From NCBI RefSeq assembly GCF_001514065.1, contig NZ_KQ948424.1:248001-312000 (forward strand): 64,000 bases of DNA. Reading direction: 5' to 3'. Below the pieces are notes generated by a model. That model ran no database searches. It saw only the letters and a list, made by a program, of their open reading frames with translations, and was not told the origin of the DNA. Shown piece after piece: positions 37,306 to 45,918 of this stretch. Source of the stretch: Streptomyces antibioticus (GTDB lineage: Bacteria > Actinomycetota > Actinomycetes > Streptomycetales > Streptomycetaceae). A program made the translations under genes and the position numbers. Numbering within the stretch: the stretch's first letter is position 1; the number at the start of each line of letters is the position of its first letter.

Positions 37306-38163
37306 TCAGGCCCCGCCGGTCCCCGGCACCGGGAACGCGCCCGTCGCCCGCCGGGTGATCTCCCCGTACACCTCGGGGTCGGTCCGGAACTCGCCGAGCG
37401 TCACCGTCTTGCGGCTGCCGTGGTAGTCCGAGGAGCCGGTGACGAGCAGCCCCAGGTCGGCGGCGAGCCCGCGCAGCCGGTCCCGGGTCTCCGGGTCGTG
37501 GTCCATGTGGTCGACCTCGATGCCGTCGAGCCCGGCCGCGGCCATCTTCGCGATGGCGGCCTCGGGGACCGTACGGCCACGCTTGTCGGCACCGGGGTGC
37601 GCGAAGACGGTGACCCCGCCCGCGCCCTTGACCAGCCGGATCGCCTCGAAGGGGTCGGTCTCGTGCTTCTCCATGTACGCCTGGCCGCCGTCGGCCAGCC
37701 AGTCCTCGGTGAAGGCGTCGCTGACGGTCGGTACGACACCGAGCTCGACGAGCGCGGTCGCGACATGCGGCCGGCCCACCGAGCCGTCGCCGGCGATCCG
37801 CGCGACCTGCTCCCAGGTGACGGGCACGCCCAGCGCCTGGAGCTTCGCGACCATCCCGCGCGCCCGCGGCACCCGGTCGTCCCGCACCAGCTCACGCTCG
37901 GCGAGCAGCTCCGGCTCCTCGGGGTCGAAGAGGTACGCCAGCAGATGCATGGAGACGCCGTCGATACGACACGACAGCTCGGCGCCGGTGACGAGCGTGA
38001 GCCCCTCCGGCAGCGCGGCGATGGCCTCGGCGTACCCGCGCGTGGTGTCGTGATCGGTCAGCGCGACGACGTCCAGCCCGGCGGCGGCAGCGTTGCGCAC
38101 CAGCTCGGCCGGGGTGTCCGTACCGTCGGACGCGGTGGAGTGGGTGTGCAGATCGATACGCAC
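37306..38163 (-). CDS. PHP-domain phosphoesterase
   Basis: 285 residues. Metal-binding PHP motifs are RIDLHTHSTASDGT (HxH), VALTDHDTTRG, GAELSC, VFAHPGA and TGSSDYHGSR near the C-terminus. Family members hydrolyse nucleoside 3',5'-bisphosphates, 5'-phosphorylated RNA ends or similar; the precise substrate is not deducible here. I chose GTG 38163 (GGAG about 11 nt upstream) because conservation starts there; a TTG at 38205 would add 14 residues. Confidence 0.88.
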   Translation of the reverse strand: MRIDLHTHSTASDGTDTPAELVRNAAAAGLDVVALTDHDTTRGYAEAIAALPEGLTLVTGAELSCRIDGVSMHLLAYLFDPEEPELLAERELVRDDRVPRARGMVAKLQALGVPVTWEQVARIAGDGSVGRPHVATALVELGVVPTVSDAFTEDWLADGGQAYMEKHETDPFEAIRLVKGAGGVTVFAHPGADKRGRTVPEAAIAKMAAAGLDGIEVDHMDHDPETRDRLRGLAADLGLLVTGSSDYHGSRKTVTLGEFRTDPEVYGEITRRATGAFPVPGTGGA

Positions 38164-38296
38164 GACGCGAACTCCAGGCGGTGAGGGTACGGAGGGGACG
38201 TTCAAGGATAACCGGATTTTCGAACCCTTATGTCACACCTGAACCCCGTGAGCGACCTTTACACAGAGGCCCCTGGGGGGCACCGGCCCTGGGGCG

Positions 38297-38938
38297 CTAC
38301 GGCTTCAGCAAGCGCGGCGACAACGCCCCGCAGGGAACCAGCTCCACCTCGGCCCCCGCGTCCCGCAGGTCCGTCAGCACCAGCTCGTCGTACATCAGCA
38401 GCCCCGACTGCTCGGGCCACACGACCGCCCACAGCCACAGCCCGAGCGCCTCGCCCGCGAACACCGCCCGGTCGTCCGGCGTGCCGGAGACATGCCACAG
38501 CGGGGTCGGGCGGCCGGCCGCCAGCACCTTGGCCTGGGGCGGCTTCTCGACGCTCATGTACGGCCCCGGGTCCGGCCCGTCGATGCCCGCGTAGCGCGCG
38601 CCGAGGCCGACGCCGAGTTCCTCGGCGACGAGGATCAGCTCACCGAAACCGCCGAGCGGTCCGGGACCCGAGCAGGCCACAGCCGTCGCACGTCCGCCGC
38701 TGCGGTCGTCACCGGCACTGCCGACGCCCGTGAAGAGCCAGCCGACCGGCAGCGGCCACGGCATCCACACCGGCACCTGCGTGCGATGCACCACGACGCC
38801 GAGGGCCTCGACGCTGGGCGGGATCACGGGCTGCAACGGGTGCACGGTCCCGTGCACGTCGCACTGCCAGGAATCGGCGAAGAGTCCGGGAGCCCTGACC
38901 CGGCCACCGCACTTCGGGCAACTGGGTTCGCCCCTCAT
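38297..38938 (-). CDS. DUF6758-like protein with N-terminal zinc-ribbon motif
   Basis: 213 residues. The N-terminus has CPKCGGRVRAPGLFADSWQC, two or three cysteines and a His arranged like a zinc ribbon. The rest is a compact alpha/beta region, rich in Gly and Trp, with no known motif. ATG at 38938. Probably an actinomycete-specific conserved protein; name given from memory of the family. Confidence 0.65.
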   Translation of the reverse strand: MRGEPSCPKCGGRVRAPGLFADSWQCDVHGTVHPLQPVIPPSVEALGVVVHRTQVPVWMPWPLPVGWLFTGVGSAGDDRSGGRATAVACSGPGPLGGFGELILVAEELGVGLGARYAGIDGPDPGPYMSVEKPPQAKVLAAGRPTPLWHVSGTPDDRAVFAGEALGLWLWAVVWPEQSGLLMYDELVLTDLRDAGAEVELVPCGALSPRLLKP

Positions 38939-39091
38939 AGGGCCCCACGGTCCTACCCCTGCCCCGCCACGTCAAGGACGATCACCCATCCGGGCTGAAC
39001 GGGAAGCGAGGCACGCCAAGCAGGACGGTGTGGCCGTATTCGTCAACTGCCACATTCCGGCCACCACTTGGTGAGCTTGCTCACGCCAGGA

Positions 39092-39676
39092 TCACTCCAG
39101 CGGGACGGACTTCCGGGACGGGTCCCTGAGGTCCGTGCCGTTCGTCAGCCAGCGCTCCTGGAGGGCCTGGGCGCCGTGCACCCGCTTCCAGGCGGCTTCG
39201 TTCGGGGTCATGGGCAGCAGGGGGAGGAACTGGACCGGGTCCATGGGCTCGTCCAGCTCCAGGTCCTCGATCAGGCCGCCCGGTTCGGCCACCAGGACCG
39301 AGGTGAACGGGGCGCCGGGCCACAGCGGTCCGCCCACGTCGAGAGACGCGCCGGGGGCCACGATCAGGCCCTCGACCTGCGGCGACGCGGCGAGGACGGC
39401 GAGCGGGCGGAGCACCTTGTCGGTGTCGGCGAGGCCCGCGCGGACCGAGAGGAACAGTTCGGCGCGGGGGCCCTTGACCGGGTCGGCGAGCATCGCGGTG
39501 GGGTCGCCCATCGGCGCCGCGGACATGCCGAGCGTGGCGTAGCGGACGATGTCGCCCTCGTGGAAGCGGAGCACCTCGATGCGGTCCGTGCCCAGGAAGG
39601 TGACCGCCGCGCGGGCGTCCGGCTCACCCAGCGCGGTACGCAACCGGGCCTCGACCAGAGGAAGAACATCAGCCAT
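39092..39676 (-). CDS. Suppressor-of-fused (SUFU)-like domain protein
   Basis: 194 residues. The pattern RFHEGDIVRYATLGMSAAPM followed by RAELFLSVRAGLADTDKVL and LPLLPMTPNEAAWKR resembles bacterial SUFU domain proteins, often found in toxin-immunity or unknown contexts. No toxin gene is adjacent. No ribosome site; TATGCT ends 6 nt before the ATG, so leaderless expression is likely. Function unknown. Confidence 0.72.
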   Translation of the reverse strand: MADVLPLVEARLRTALGEPDARAAVTFLGTDRIEVLRFHEGDIVRYATLGMSAAPMGDPTAMLADPVKGPRAELFLSVRAGLADTDKVLRPLAVLAASPQVEGLIVAPGASLDVGGPLWPGAPFTSVLVAEPGGLIEDLELDEPMDPVQFLPLLPMTPNEAAWKRVHGAQALQERWLTNGTDLRDPSRKSVPLE

Positions 39677-39805
39677 GCCGCGAGCATAGAACTCGTCAGT
39701 ACCGGGCAAAGCAGCGCCTTGACACTTCAGGCGGCTGATACTCTTGCCCGGTCGTTCGGGGCAGCACGCAGAAGCGTCGCGATCGAGTCCCGACGCCATG
39801 AAAAT

Positions 39806-39855
39806 CCCCTGCGAGGGGAACTCCCCTACGGGGAATGGACGTCCCTTACGAGGGA
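39806..39855. promoter_or_regulatory. Three consecutive short hairpins upstream of corA
   Basis: CCCC-TGCGA-GGGG (39806-39818), TCCCC-TAC-GGGGA (39822-39834) and TCCCT-TACG-AGGGA (39842-39855) follow each other with 3-7 nt between them. The similar stem and loop composition suggests repeated protein sites or an RNA element. No known riboswitch class is recognised. Confidence 0.5.
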
Positions 39856-39879
39856 CCGGCCGGAGGAGGTGGGGCTGTC

Positions 39880-39927
39880 ATGGATCGAAGTCACCCGTGC
39901 AGTACCACTCGCTCTTCCGCCCGCTGA
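39880..39927 (+). CDS. Possible 15-residue upstream ORF of corA
   Basis: GGAGGAGG lies 10 nt before an ATG encoding MDRSHPCSTTRSSAR, stop at 39925. It follows the three hairpins and precedes corA by 265 bp. The ribosome site is strong for such a short frame; expression is unproven. Confidence 0.3.
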   Translation: MDRSHPCSTTRSSAR

Positions 39928-40001
39928 TGTAGCTGATCCGGGTTCCCGGCTGACCGCCGCCTCTCGTCGCGCTCGCGTCTTCATCGGAAGAGCACTTCGT
40001 C

Positions 40002-40028
40002 GATCTGCTTGATCTGCCTGATCTGTCT
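40002..40028. repeat. 9-bp tandem repeat upstream of corA
   Basis: GATCTGCTT, GATCTGCCT and GATCTGTCT in direct succession, followed by a partial fourth unit GATT and then TGATTCAAAAATCA. Confidence 0.7.
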
Positions 40029-40192
40029 GATTCAAAAATCAGCATCTGTATCAGCAACGAAGCCTGCTACCGCAATGGTGCGGTGCTCCCCGCTTTGTGG
40101 ACGTGCCAAACATCCACCGTTCGGACGTCCCCATTCCGGGCAGTTCCACCCGTTGAAGCGGCCTTTCGTTGCCTGTCGCGAAGGAGCCTGCC

Positions 40193-41320
40193 ATGTCGAT
40201 GATCCGCGACCTGCGCGCCGTCGTCCGCCCGTCCCGTCCCTCGCTCCGCAAGGGCGTGCGCATGGACAGCGGGGCGTACGACACCACCCGCGACCCCGGC
40301 ACCCCCTCGGCCGTCGTCGACTGTGCCGTCTACCGCGACGGCGCCCGCGTCGAGACGCCCCTGCCGCTGACGCCGCACGAGGCGATGCGTCAGGTGCGCC
40401 GCGACGGCGGCTTCGTCTGGATCGGTCTGCACGAGCCGACCGAGGCCGAATTCTCCGGTATCGCCGGCGAGTTCGGGCTGCACCCGCTGGCCGTCGAGGA
40501 CGCCGTCCAGGCGCACCAGCGGCCGAAGCTGGAGCGCTACGACGACTCCCTGTTCACCGTCTTCAAGACCATCCACTACGTCGAGCACGACCGCCTCACC
40601 GCCAACAGCGAGGTCGTCGAGACCGGCGAGGTCATGTGCTTCACCGGACGGGACTTCTTCATCACCGTCCGGCACGGCGGCCAGGGTTCGCTCCGGGCGC
40701 TGCGCCACCGCCTCCAGGACGACCCGGAGCTGCTCGCCAAGGGCCCCTCGGCGGTGCTGCACGCGATCGCCGACCACGTCGTCGACGGCTACATCGCGGT
40801 CGCCGACGCCGTGCAGGACGACATCGACGAGGTCGAGACGGACGTGTTCTCGCCGGGCCGCAAGGGCTCCCCGCGCGGTTCGGACGCCGGCCGGATCTAC
40901 CAGCTCAAGCGTGAGGTGCTGGAGTTCAAGCGGGCGGTGTCGCCGCTGCTGCGGCCCATGCAGCTGCTGAGCGAGCGGCCGATGCGGCTGATCGACCCGG
41001 ACATCCAGAAGTACTTCCGGGACGTCGCCGACCACCTCGCCCGCGTGCAGGAGCAGGTCCTCGGCTTCGACGAGCTCCTCAACTCGATCCTCCAGGCCAA
41101 CCTCGCGCAGGCGTCCGTCGCGCAGAACGAGGACATGCGGAAGATCACCTCGTGGGCGGCCATCGTCGCCGTACCGACGATGGTGTGCGGCGTGTACGGC
41201 ATGAACTTCGACTACATGCCCGAGACGCACTGGAAGTACGGCTACCCCGTGATCATGATGATCACCGGCATGATCTGCCTCGGCATCCACCGCACCCTGA
41301 AGCGCAACGGCTGGCTCTGA
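40193..41320 (+). CDS. corA: CorA-family magnesium/divalent cation transporter
   Basis: 375 residues. A large N-terminal cytoplasmic funnel includes GGFVWIGLHEPTEAEF and HPLAVEDAVQAHQRPKLERY. A long helix leads to two C-terminal TM segments. The ion-selectivity motif YGMNFDYMPE (about 338-347) is intact. ATG 40193 with AAGGAG 6 nt upstream. Imports Mg2+ (possibly Co2+/Ni2+) as a homopentamer. A conserved neighbour of mrp, mgtE-like and DUF1003 genes in actinobacteria (Rv1239c in M. tuberculosis). The long leader upstream may be regulatory. Confidence 0.93.
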   Translation: MSMIRDLRAVVRPSRPSLRKGVRMDSGAYDTTRDPGTPSAVVDCAVYRDGARVETPLPLTPHEAMRQVRRDGGFVWIGLHEPTEAEFSGIAGEFGLHPLAVEDAVQAHQRPKLERYDDSLFTVFKTIHYVEHDRLTANSEVVETGEVMCFTGRDFFITVRHGGQGSLRALRHRLQDDPELLAKGPSAVLHAIADHVVDGYIAVADAVQDDIDEVETDVFSPGRKGSPRGSDAGRIYQLKREVLEFKRAVSPLLRPMQLLSERPMRLIDPDIQKYFRDVADHLARVQEQVLGFDELLNSILQANLAQASVAQNEDMRKITSWAAIVAVPTMVCGVYGMNFDYMPETHWKYGYPVIMMITGMICLGIHRTLKRNGWL

Positions 41321-41343
41321 GGGCGCCTGGATAGGCTGCCCCC

Positions 41344-41856
41344 ATGACAAGCGAGCTGCTCGACCAGGCCCTCGTCGAGGAGGCCACGAAGAAGTCCGGC
41401 CTCATCTGGGTCAGGGGTCCCGAGGGCCCCGCCCGGGCGCTGTGGCACGTGTGGCACGAGGGTGCCGCGTGTCTGGTCGGCGACGGGCCGGGCGAGCAGC
41501 CGCTGCCGGGGCTCACGGACGGCGGCGCGGCCGAGGTGACGGTCCGCAGCAAGGACAAGGGCGGGCGGCTGGTCTCCTGGACGGCGGAGGTCATGGAGCT
41601 GCCGTCCGGGTCGGAGGCCTGGGAGGCGGCCGTCGCCGAACTCAAGGGCAAGCGCCTCAACGCGCCCGACGGGGAAGCGATGCCGCAGCGCTGGGGGCGG
41701 GAGTGCCGGGTGCTGCGCCTGGTGCCGACCGGGGCGACCGCGCCGCTGCCCGACGGCGACCTGGCCGGGCCGCCGGTGCCGACGTCCGCGACGACCCGTC
41801 TGCCGATCCCGGCGGGGCTGCCGAAGCTGCTGCTGAAGCGGCGCCGCCGGAAGTAG
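41344..41856 (+). CDS. Conserved hypothetical protein
   Basis: 170 residues with WVRGPEGPARALWHVWHEGA and EVTVRSKDKGGRLVSWTAEV, strand-rich like flavin-binding split-barrel proteins, though no motif proves this. The C-terminus is basic (LPKLLLKRRRRK). Located 23 bp after corA; no Shine-Dalgarno, but TAGGCT ends 6 nt before the ATG, so it may have its own leaderless promoter inside the corA end. Its stop is 5 bp from the stop of the convergent lipoprotein gene. Confidence 0.72.
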   Translation: MTSELLDQALVEEATKKSGLIWVRGPEGPARALWHVWHEGAACLVGDGPGEQPLPGLTDGGAAEVTVRSKDKGGRLVSWTAEVMELPSGSEAWEAAVAELKGKRLNAPDGEAMPQRWGRECRVLRLVPTGATAPLPDGDLAGPPVPTSATTRLPIPAGLPKLLLKRRRRK

Positions 41857-41861
41857 CCGGG

Positions 41862-42620
41862 TCAGGACGTCGGCAGCTGCTTGCCGTAGTCCACCGTCTC
41901 GCCCTTCGCCGGCGCCGCCAGCTCGAAGGGCTTGCCCCAGCCGGAGAAGGTCAGGGTCCCGGCGCCGCCCGCGCGTTCCAGGCGGAGCGGGTAGGGCTTG
42001 CCCTCCAGGGAGACGTCCAGGGTGCCGCCGGCGCCGTCGTCACCCGTGATGCGGATGGTGCGGGTACCCGACTGCTCGTGGTGGCCGTCGGTCGCGAGGT
42101 CGCCGTGGAGCGTCAGCAGACTCGACAGCAGGACGTCCTTGTCGGTGAAGCCGCTGAACTTCTTGTACGACGGGTCGCCCTGAGGCACCTTCACGAACTT
42201 GCCGTCGAGCTTGTCGGCGGCGGCCGTGTCCGAGCCCTTGTCGTCGCCCTTGCCGTCCTCATGGCTCCAGAACCCGGCGTCGGCCTTGAGGAAGAGCTTC
42301 TCCCCGATCCGCAGCAGCTTGAAGGTGGCGCCCTCGGCGGTGACCGATCCGGTGCCGCCGTCCGCCTTCAGCTGCATGTCGAGTTTGTAAGTGCGCCCGC
42401 TGGTAACCACGGTTCCGGAGAGACGCACCGTGTCCGCGGACTCGGCGGCGGCCTTGGTCTTCGTCTGGATCTGCTCGGCCGGCAGCTTGCCGACGCCGTT
42501 GGTGCCGGCGTCGGGGTCGTCACTGCCGCACCCCGTCAGGACCGTGCCCGTCACGGCCAGGGCGCACACCGCGCCCCTGAGTCCCGTCCGGCGGGTACGG
42601 ACCTGGGGAATCGCAGTCAC
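41862..42620 (-). CDS. LppX/LprG-type lipoprotein
   Basis: 252 residues. A lipoprotein signal ends VLTGC with Cys about 28. The mature part has ESADTVRLSGTVVTSGRTYK and MQLKADGGTGSVTAEGATFK, typical of the LolA-like LppX_LprAFG fold that carries lipids between membranes in mycobacteria. GTG 42620 is chosen because the basic n-region and signal start there (AAAGG about 10 nt upstream); an upstream ATG adds 10 residues without a ribosome site. Confidence 0.82.
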   Translation of the reverse strand: MTAIPQVRTRRTGLRGAVCALAVTGTVLTGCGSDDPDAGTNGVGKLPAEQIQTKTKAAAESADTVRLSGTVVTSGRTYKLDMQLKADGGTGSVTAEGATFKLLRIGEKLFLKADAGFWSHEDGKGDDKGSDTAAADKLDGKFVKVPQGDPSYKKFSGFTDKDVLLSSLLTLHGDLATDGHHEQSGTRTIRITGDDGAGGTLDVSLEGKPYPLRLERAGGAGTLTFSGWGKPFELAAPAKGETVDYGKQLPTS

Positions 42621-42807
42621 AGGTGGGGCGCCTTTCCGACGAGGGGCCATCAAGCGGCGTACCGCAGAGTACCGGGGCCCGGCGGACCGAACGGAGCCAG
42701 TCCGTCCGCACCGCCCACCAGGGCGCCCCTCATCGGGACGGGCTAGCCTGAAGCCCACTTGACGGACAATTCACACGGATCACTTCACAGGGAAAGGAGG
42801 CACGGCG

Positions 42808-44103
42808 ATGGCAGGGGGCGCCCCCAGGATCTTCGTCTCGCACCTCTCCGGCGTCGCCGTGTTCGACCCCAACGGCGACCAGGTCGGCCGGGTGCGCGAC
42901 CTCGTCGTCATGCTGCGCGTGGGCCGCAAACCGCCGCGCGTGCTCGGCCTGGTCGTGGAACTGTCCACGCGGCGCCGCAGTTTCCTGCCCATGACCCGGG
43001 TGACCAGCATCGAGTCCGGCCAGGTCATCACCACGGGCGTGCTCAACGTCCGCCGCTTCGAGCAGCGGCCCACCGAGCGCCTGGTCTTCGGCGAGCTCCT
43101 CGACCGGCGCGTGACCCTCGTCGAGACGGGCGAGGAGGTGACCGTCCTGGACGTGTCCGTGCAGCAGCTGCCGGCCCGCCGGGACTGGGAGATCGACAAG
43201 GTCTTCGTCCGCAAGGGCGGCAGGAGCGGCGCCTTCCGGCGTGCCAAGGGCGAGACGCTCACCGTCGAGTGGTCCGCCGTCACCGGCTTCTCCCTGGAGG
43301 AGCACGGACAGGGCGCCGAGAGTCTGCTGGCCACCTTCGAGCAGCTGCGCCCCGCCGACCTCGCCAACGTGCTGCACCACCTCTCCCCCAAGCGGCGCGC
43401 CGAGGTCGCCGCCGCCCTCGACGACGACCGGCTGGCCGACGTGCTCGAAGAGCTGCCGGAGGACGACCAGATCGAGATCCTGGGCAAGCTGAAGGAGGAG
43501 CGCGCGGCCGACGTCCTGGAGGCCATGGACCCGGACGACGCGGCCGACCTGCTCGGCGAGCTGCCGACGGCGGACCAGGAGCGGCTGCTGAGCCTGATGC
43601 AGCCCGCCGACGCGGCCGACATGCGGCGCCTGATGTCGTACGAGGAGCACACCGCGGGCGGTCTGATGACGACCGAGCCGATCGTGCTGCGGCCCGACGC
43701 CACCGTCGCCGACGCCCTCGCGCGCGTGCGCAACGCCGACCTCTCCCCCGCGCTCGCCGCCCAGGTCTACGTCTGCCGCCCGCCCGACGAGACGCCGACC
43801 GGCAAGTACCTGGGCACGGTCCACTTCCAGCGGCTGCTGCGGGACCCGCCGTACACCCTGGTCAGCGCGATCATCGACGACGACCTCCAGCCGCTGGACC
43901 CGGACGCGGCGCTGCCGGTCGTCGCCGGGTTCTTCGCGACGTACGACATGGTCGCGGCGCCCGTGGTCGACGAGGCCGGGTCGCTGCTGGGGGCGGTCAC
44001 TGTGGACGACGTACTGGACCACATGCTCCCCGAGGACTGGCGGGAGACGGAGTTCCATCTGGACGAAGCCGAAGAGGGCGGGGTGGGCGCTCATGGCTCC
44101 TGA
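42808..44103 (+). CDS. PRC-barrel/MgtE_N/CBS soluble protein
   Basis: 431 residues without TM helices. Parts in order: PRC-barrel-like repeats (about 8-150), MgtE N-terminal superhelix (about 175-280, with LRPADLANVLHHLSPKRRAE and MDPDDAADLLGELP), then two CBS domains (about 290-425; TAGGLMTTEPIVL and ATYDMVAAPVVDEAGSLLG). It is an MgtE transporter's sensor half without the channel. GGAAAGGAGG precedes the ATG. Its end overlaps the DUF1003 gene by 11 bp. Likely Mg2+ or nucleotide sensing linked to a membrane partner (inference). Matches mycobacterial Rv1232c. Confidence 0.9.
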   Translation: MAGGAPRIFVSHLSGVAVFDPNGDQVGRVRDLVVMLRVGRKPPRVLGLVVELSTRRRSFLPMTRVTSIESGQVITTGVLNVRRFEQRPTERLVFGELLDRRVTLVETGEEVTVLDVSVQQLPARRDWEIDKVFVRKGGRSGAFRRAKGETLTVEWSAVTGFSLEEHGQGAESLLATFEQLRPADLANVLHHLSPKRRAEVAAALDDDRLADVLEELPEDDQIEILGKLKEERAADVLEAMDPDDAADLLGELPTADQERLLSLMQPADAADMRRLMSYEEHTAGGLMTTEPIVLRPDATVADALARVRNADLSPALAAQVYVCRPPDETPTGKYLGTVHFQRLLRDPPYTLVSAIIDDDLQPLDPDAALPVVAGFFATYDMVAAPVVDEAGSLLGAVTVDDVLDHMLPEDWRETEFHLDEAEEGGVGAHGS

Positions 44104-44677
44104 GCGCGAGACAGCCCGCGAGCGCACCCCCAGCGGTGCCACCGCCACCACCCGCCCGCGCACCCGCCTCGACCAGCCCCGGCCGCCGCGGCGCCGGCTG
44201 CTGCCCGAGTGGGACCCGGAGGCCTTCGGGCGGCTGTCGGAGCGCATCGCGCGCTTCCTCGGCACGGGCCGGTTCATCGTCTGGATGACGGTCGTCATCA
44301 TCGCGTGGGTGCTGTGGAACGTGTTCGCCCCCGGCGACCTGCGCTTCGACAACTACCCCTTCATCTTCCTCACCCTGATGCTCTCGCTCCAGGCCTCCTA
44401 CGCGGCGCCTCTCATCCTGCTCGCGCAGAACCGGCAGGACGACCGCGACCGCGTCAACCTCGAACAGGACCGCAAGCAGAACGAGCGGTCCATCGCCGAC
44501 ACCGAGTACCTGACCCGCGAGATCGCCGCCCTGCGCATCGGCCTCGGCGAGGTCGCGACCCGCGACTGGATCCGCTCCGAGCTCCAGGACCTGGTGAAGG
44601 AGCTGGAGGAGAGACAGGACGGGCACGGTGTATTCCCGGCAGAACGGTCAGCGGGACGTGACGCAGACGACCGCTGA
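44093..44677 (+). CDS. DUF1003 membrane protein
   Basis: 194 residues. A basic N-terminus is followed by FGRLSERIARFLGTGRFIVW and two TM helices (about 64-82 and 96-118) flanking FDNYPFIFLTLMLSLQASYAAPLIL, the DUF1003 signature. A charged coiled-coil-like C-terminus contains QNRQDDRDRVNLEQDRK. It overlaps the MgtE_N/CBS gene, as in mycobacteria (Rv1231c). It may be the membrane partner of that protein; function not established. Confidence 0.9.
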   Translation: MAPERETARERTPSGATATTRPRTRLDQPRPPRRRLLPEWDPEAFGRLSERIARFLGTGRFIVWMTVVIIAWVLWNVFAPGDLRFDNYPFIFLTLMLSLQASYAAPLILLAQNRQDDRDRVNLEQDRKQNERSIADTEYLTREIAALRIGLGEVATRDWIRSELQDLVKELEERQDGHGVFPAERSAGRDADDR

Positions 44678-44719
44678 GGGCTTTCCAGGGCCCCCGCGTT
44701 CGGCCGTACCATCGTCCTT

Positions 44720-45853
44720 ATGGCTAGCGAAGACGCGGTGCGCGAGGCACTGGCGACGGTGAACGACCCCGAGATCAACCGCCCCATCACGGAACTCGGG
44801 ATGGTCAAGTCGGTCGACATCGGCGCGGACGGGGCGGTCGCGGTCGCCGTGTACCTGACGGTCTCCGGCTGCCCGATGCGCGAGACGATCACGCAGCGCG
44901 TGACGGACGCGGTCGCGGCCGTCGACGGCGTCACCCGCGTCGACGTCACGCTCGACGTGATGAGCGACGAGCAGCGCAAGGAGCTGGCGACGGCCCTGCG
45001 CGGCGGCCAGACCGAGCGCGAGGTCCCCTTCGCCAAGCCGGGCTCGCTCACCCGCGTGTACGCGGTCGCCTCCGGCAAGGGCGGCGTCGGCAAGTCCTCG
45101 GTGACGGTGAACCTGGCGGCGGCGCTGGCGGCCGACGGCCTGAAGGTCGGTGTCGTCGACGCCGACATCTACGGCCACTCCGTGCCGCGCATGCTGGGCG
45201 CCGACGGGCTCCCCACCCAGGTCGAGAACATGATCATGCCGCCGTCGGCGCACGGCGTGAAGGTCATCTCCATCGGCATGTTCACCCCGGGCAACGCCCC
45301 GGTCGTGTGGCGCGGCCCGATGCTGCACCGCGCGCTCCAGCAGTTCCTCGCGGACGTGTACTGGGGCGACCTGGACGTCCTGCTCCTCGACCTCCCGCCG
45401 GGCACCGGTGACATCGCGATCTCCGTGGCCCAGCTGGTCCCGAACGCCGAGATCCTGGTCGTGACGACCCCGCAGCAGGCGGCGGCCGAGGTCGCCGAGC
45501 GCGCCGGCTCCATCGCCGTCCAGACCCACCAGAAGATCGTCGGCGTGGTCGAGAACATGTCGGGCCTGCCGTGCCCGCACTGCGACGAGATGGTCGACGT
45601 CTTCGGCACCGGCGGCGGCCAGACGGTCGCCGACGGCCTGACCCGCACCACGGGTGCCACGGTCCCGGTCCTCGGCGCCATCCCGATCGACGTCCGCCTG
45701 CGCGAGGGCGGCGACGAGGGCAAGCCGGTCGTCCTGAGCGACCCGGACTCCCCGGCGGGCAAGGCCCTGCGCGACATCGCGGGCAAGCTCGGCGGCCGCC
45801 AGCGCGGCCTCGCGGGCCTGTCCCTGGGGATCACCCCGAGGAACAAGTTCTAG
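44720..45853 (+). CDS. mrp: Mrp/ApbC Fe-S cluster carrier ATPase
   Basis: 377 residues. An N-terminal DUF59 domain (about 1-90) is followed by a MinD/ParA-like P-loop ATPase. The deviant Walker A is GKGGVGKSS near 118, with DADIYGHSVPRML after it. The CxxC pair that binds a bridging 4Fe-4S cluster is in SGLPCPHCDEMVDVFG. It receives and passes Fe-S clusters to client proteins in the cytoplasm. No Shine-Dalgarno; TACCAT ends 7 nt before the ATG, suggesting a leaderless mRNA. Ends at a very strong terminator. Confidence 0.93.
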   Translation: MASEDAVREALATVNDPEINRPITELGMVKSVDIGADGAVAVAVYLTVSGCPMRETITQRVTDAVAAVDGVTRVDVTLDVMSDEQRKELATALRGGQTEREVPFAKPGSLTRVYAVASGKGGVGKSSVTVNLAAALAADGLKVGVVDADIYGHSVPRMLGADGLPTQVENMIMPPSAHGVKVISIGMFTPGNAPVVWRGPMLHRALQQFLADVYWGDLDVLLLDLPPGTGDIAISVAQLVPNAEILVVTTPQQAAAEVAERAGSIAVQTHQKIVGVVENMSGLPCPHCDEMVDVFGTGGGQTVADGLTRTTGATVPVLGAIPIDVRLREGGDEGKPVVLSDPDSPAGKALRDIAGKLGGRQRGLAGLSLGITPRNKF

Positions 45854-45863
45854 ATCCTGATGC

Positions 45864-45906
45864 GACGAGGGGGGCGCCGTCCGCTGCGGACGGCGCCCCC
45901 CTCGTC
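45864..45906. terminator. Strong bidirectional terminator after mrp
   Basis: Perfect 20-bp arms (45864-45883 with 45887-45906) and a 3-nt CTG loop, between convergent genes. Confidence 0.93.
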
Positions 45907-45918
45907 GTACCGCCTCTT

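Larger units (their letters stand above)
39677..40192. other. 516-bp divergent intergenic region before corA
   Basis: No long coding frame. It holds the -10 of the SUFU-like gene (39683-39688), a spaced ACCGGGCAA/TTGCCCGGT repeat near 39700-39755, three hairpins (39806-39855), a 15-codon ORF with a strong ribosome site (39880-39927) and a 9-bp tandem repeat (40002-40028). The corA ribosome site AAGGAG is at 40181. Confidence 0.6.

Noticed and set aside
39806-39855. Guanidine-II (mini-ykkC) or M-box riboswitch before corA
   Set aside because: Loops contain CG but not clean ACGR tetraloops closed by C-G, there are three hairpins rather than two, and no M-box core is seen.
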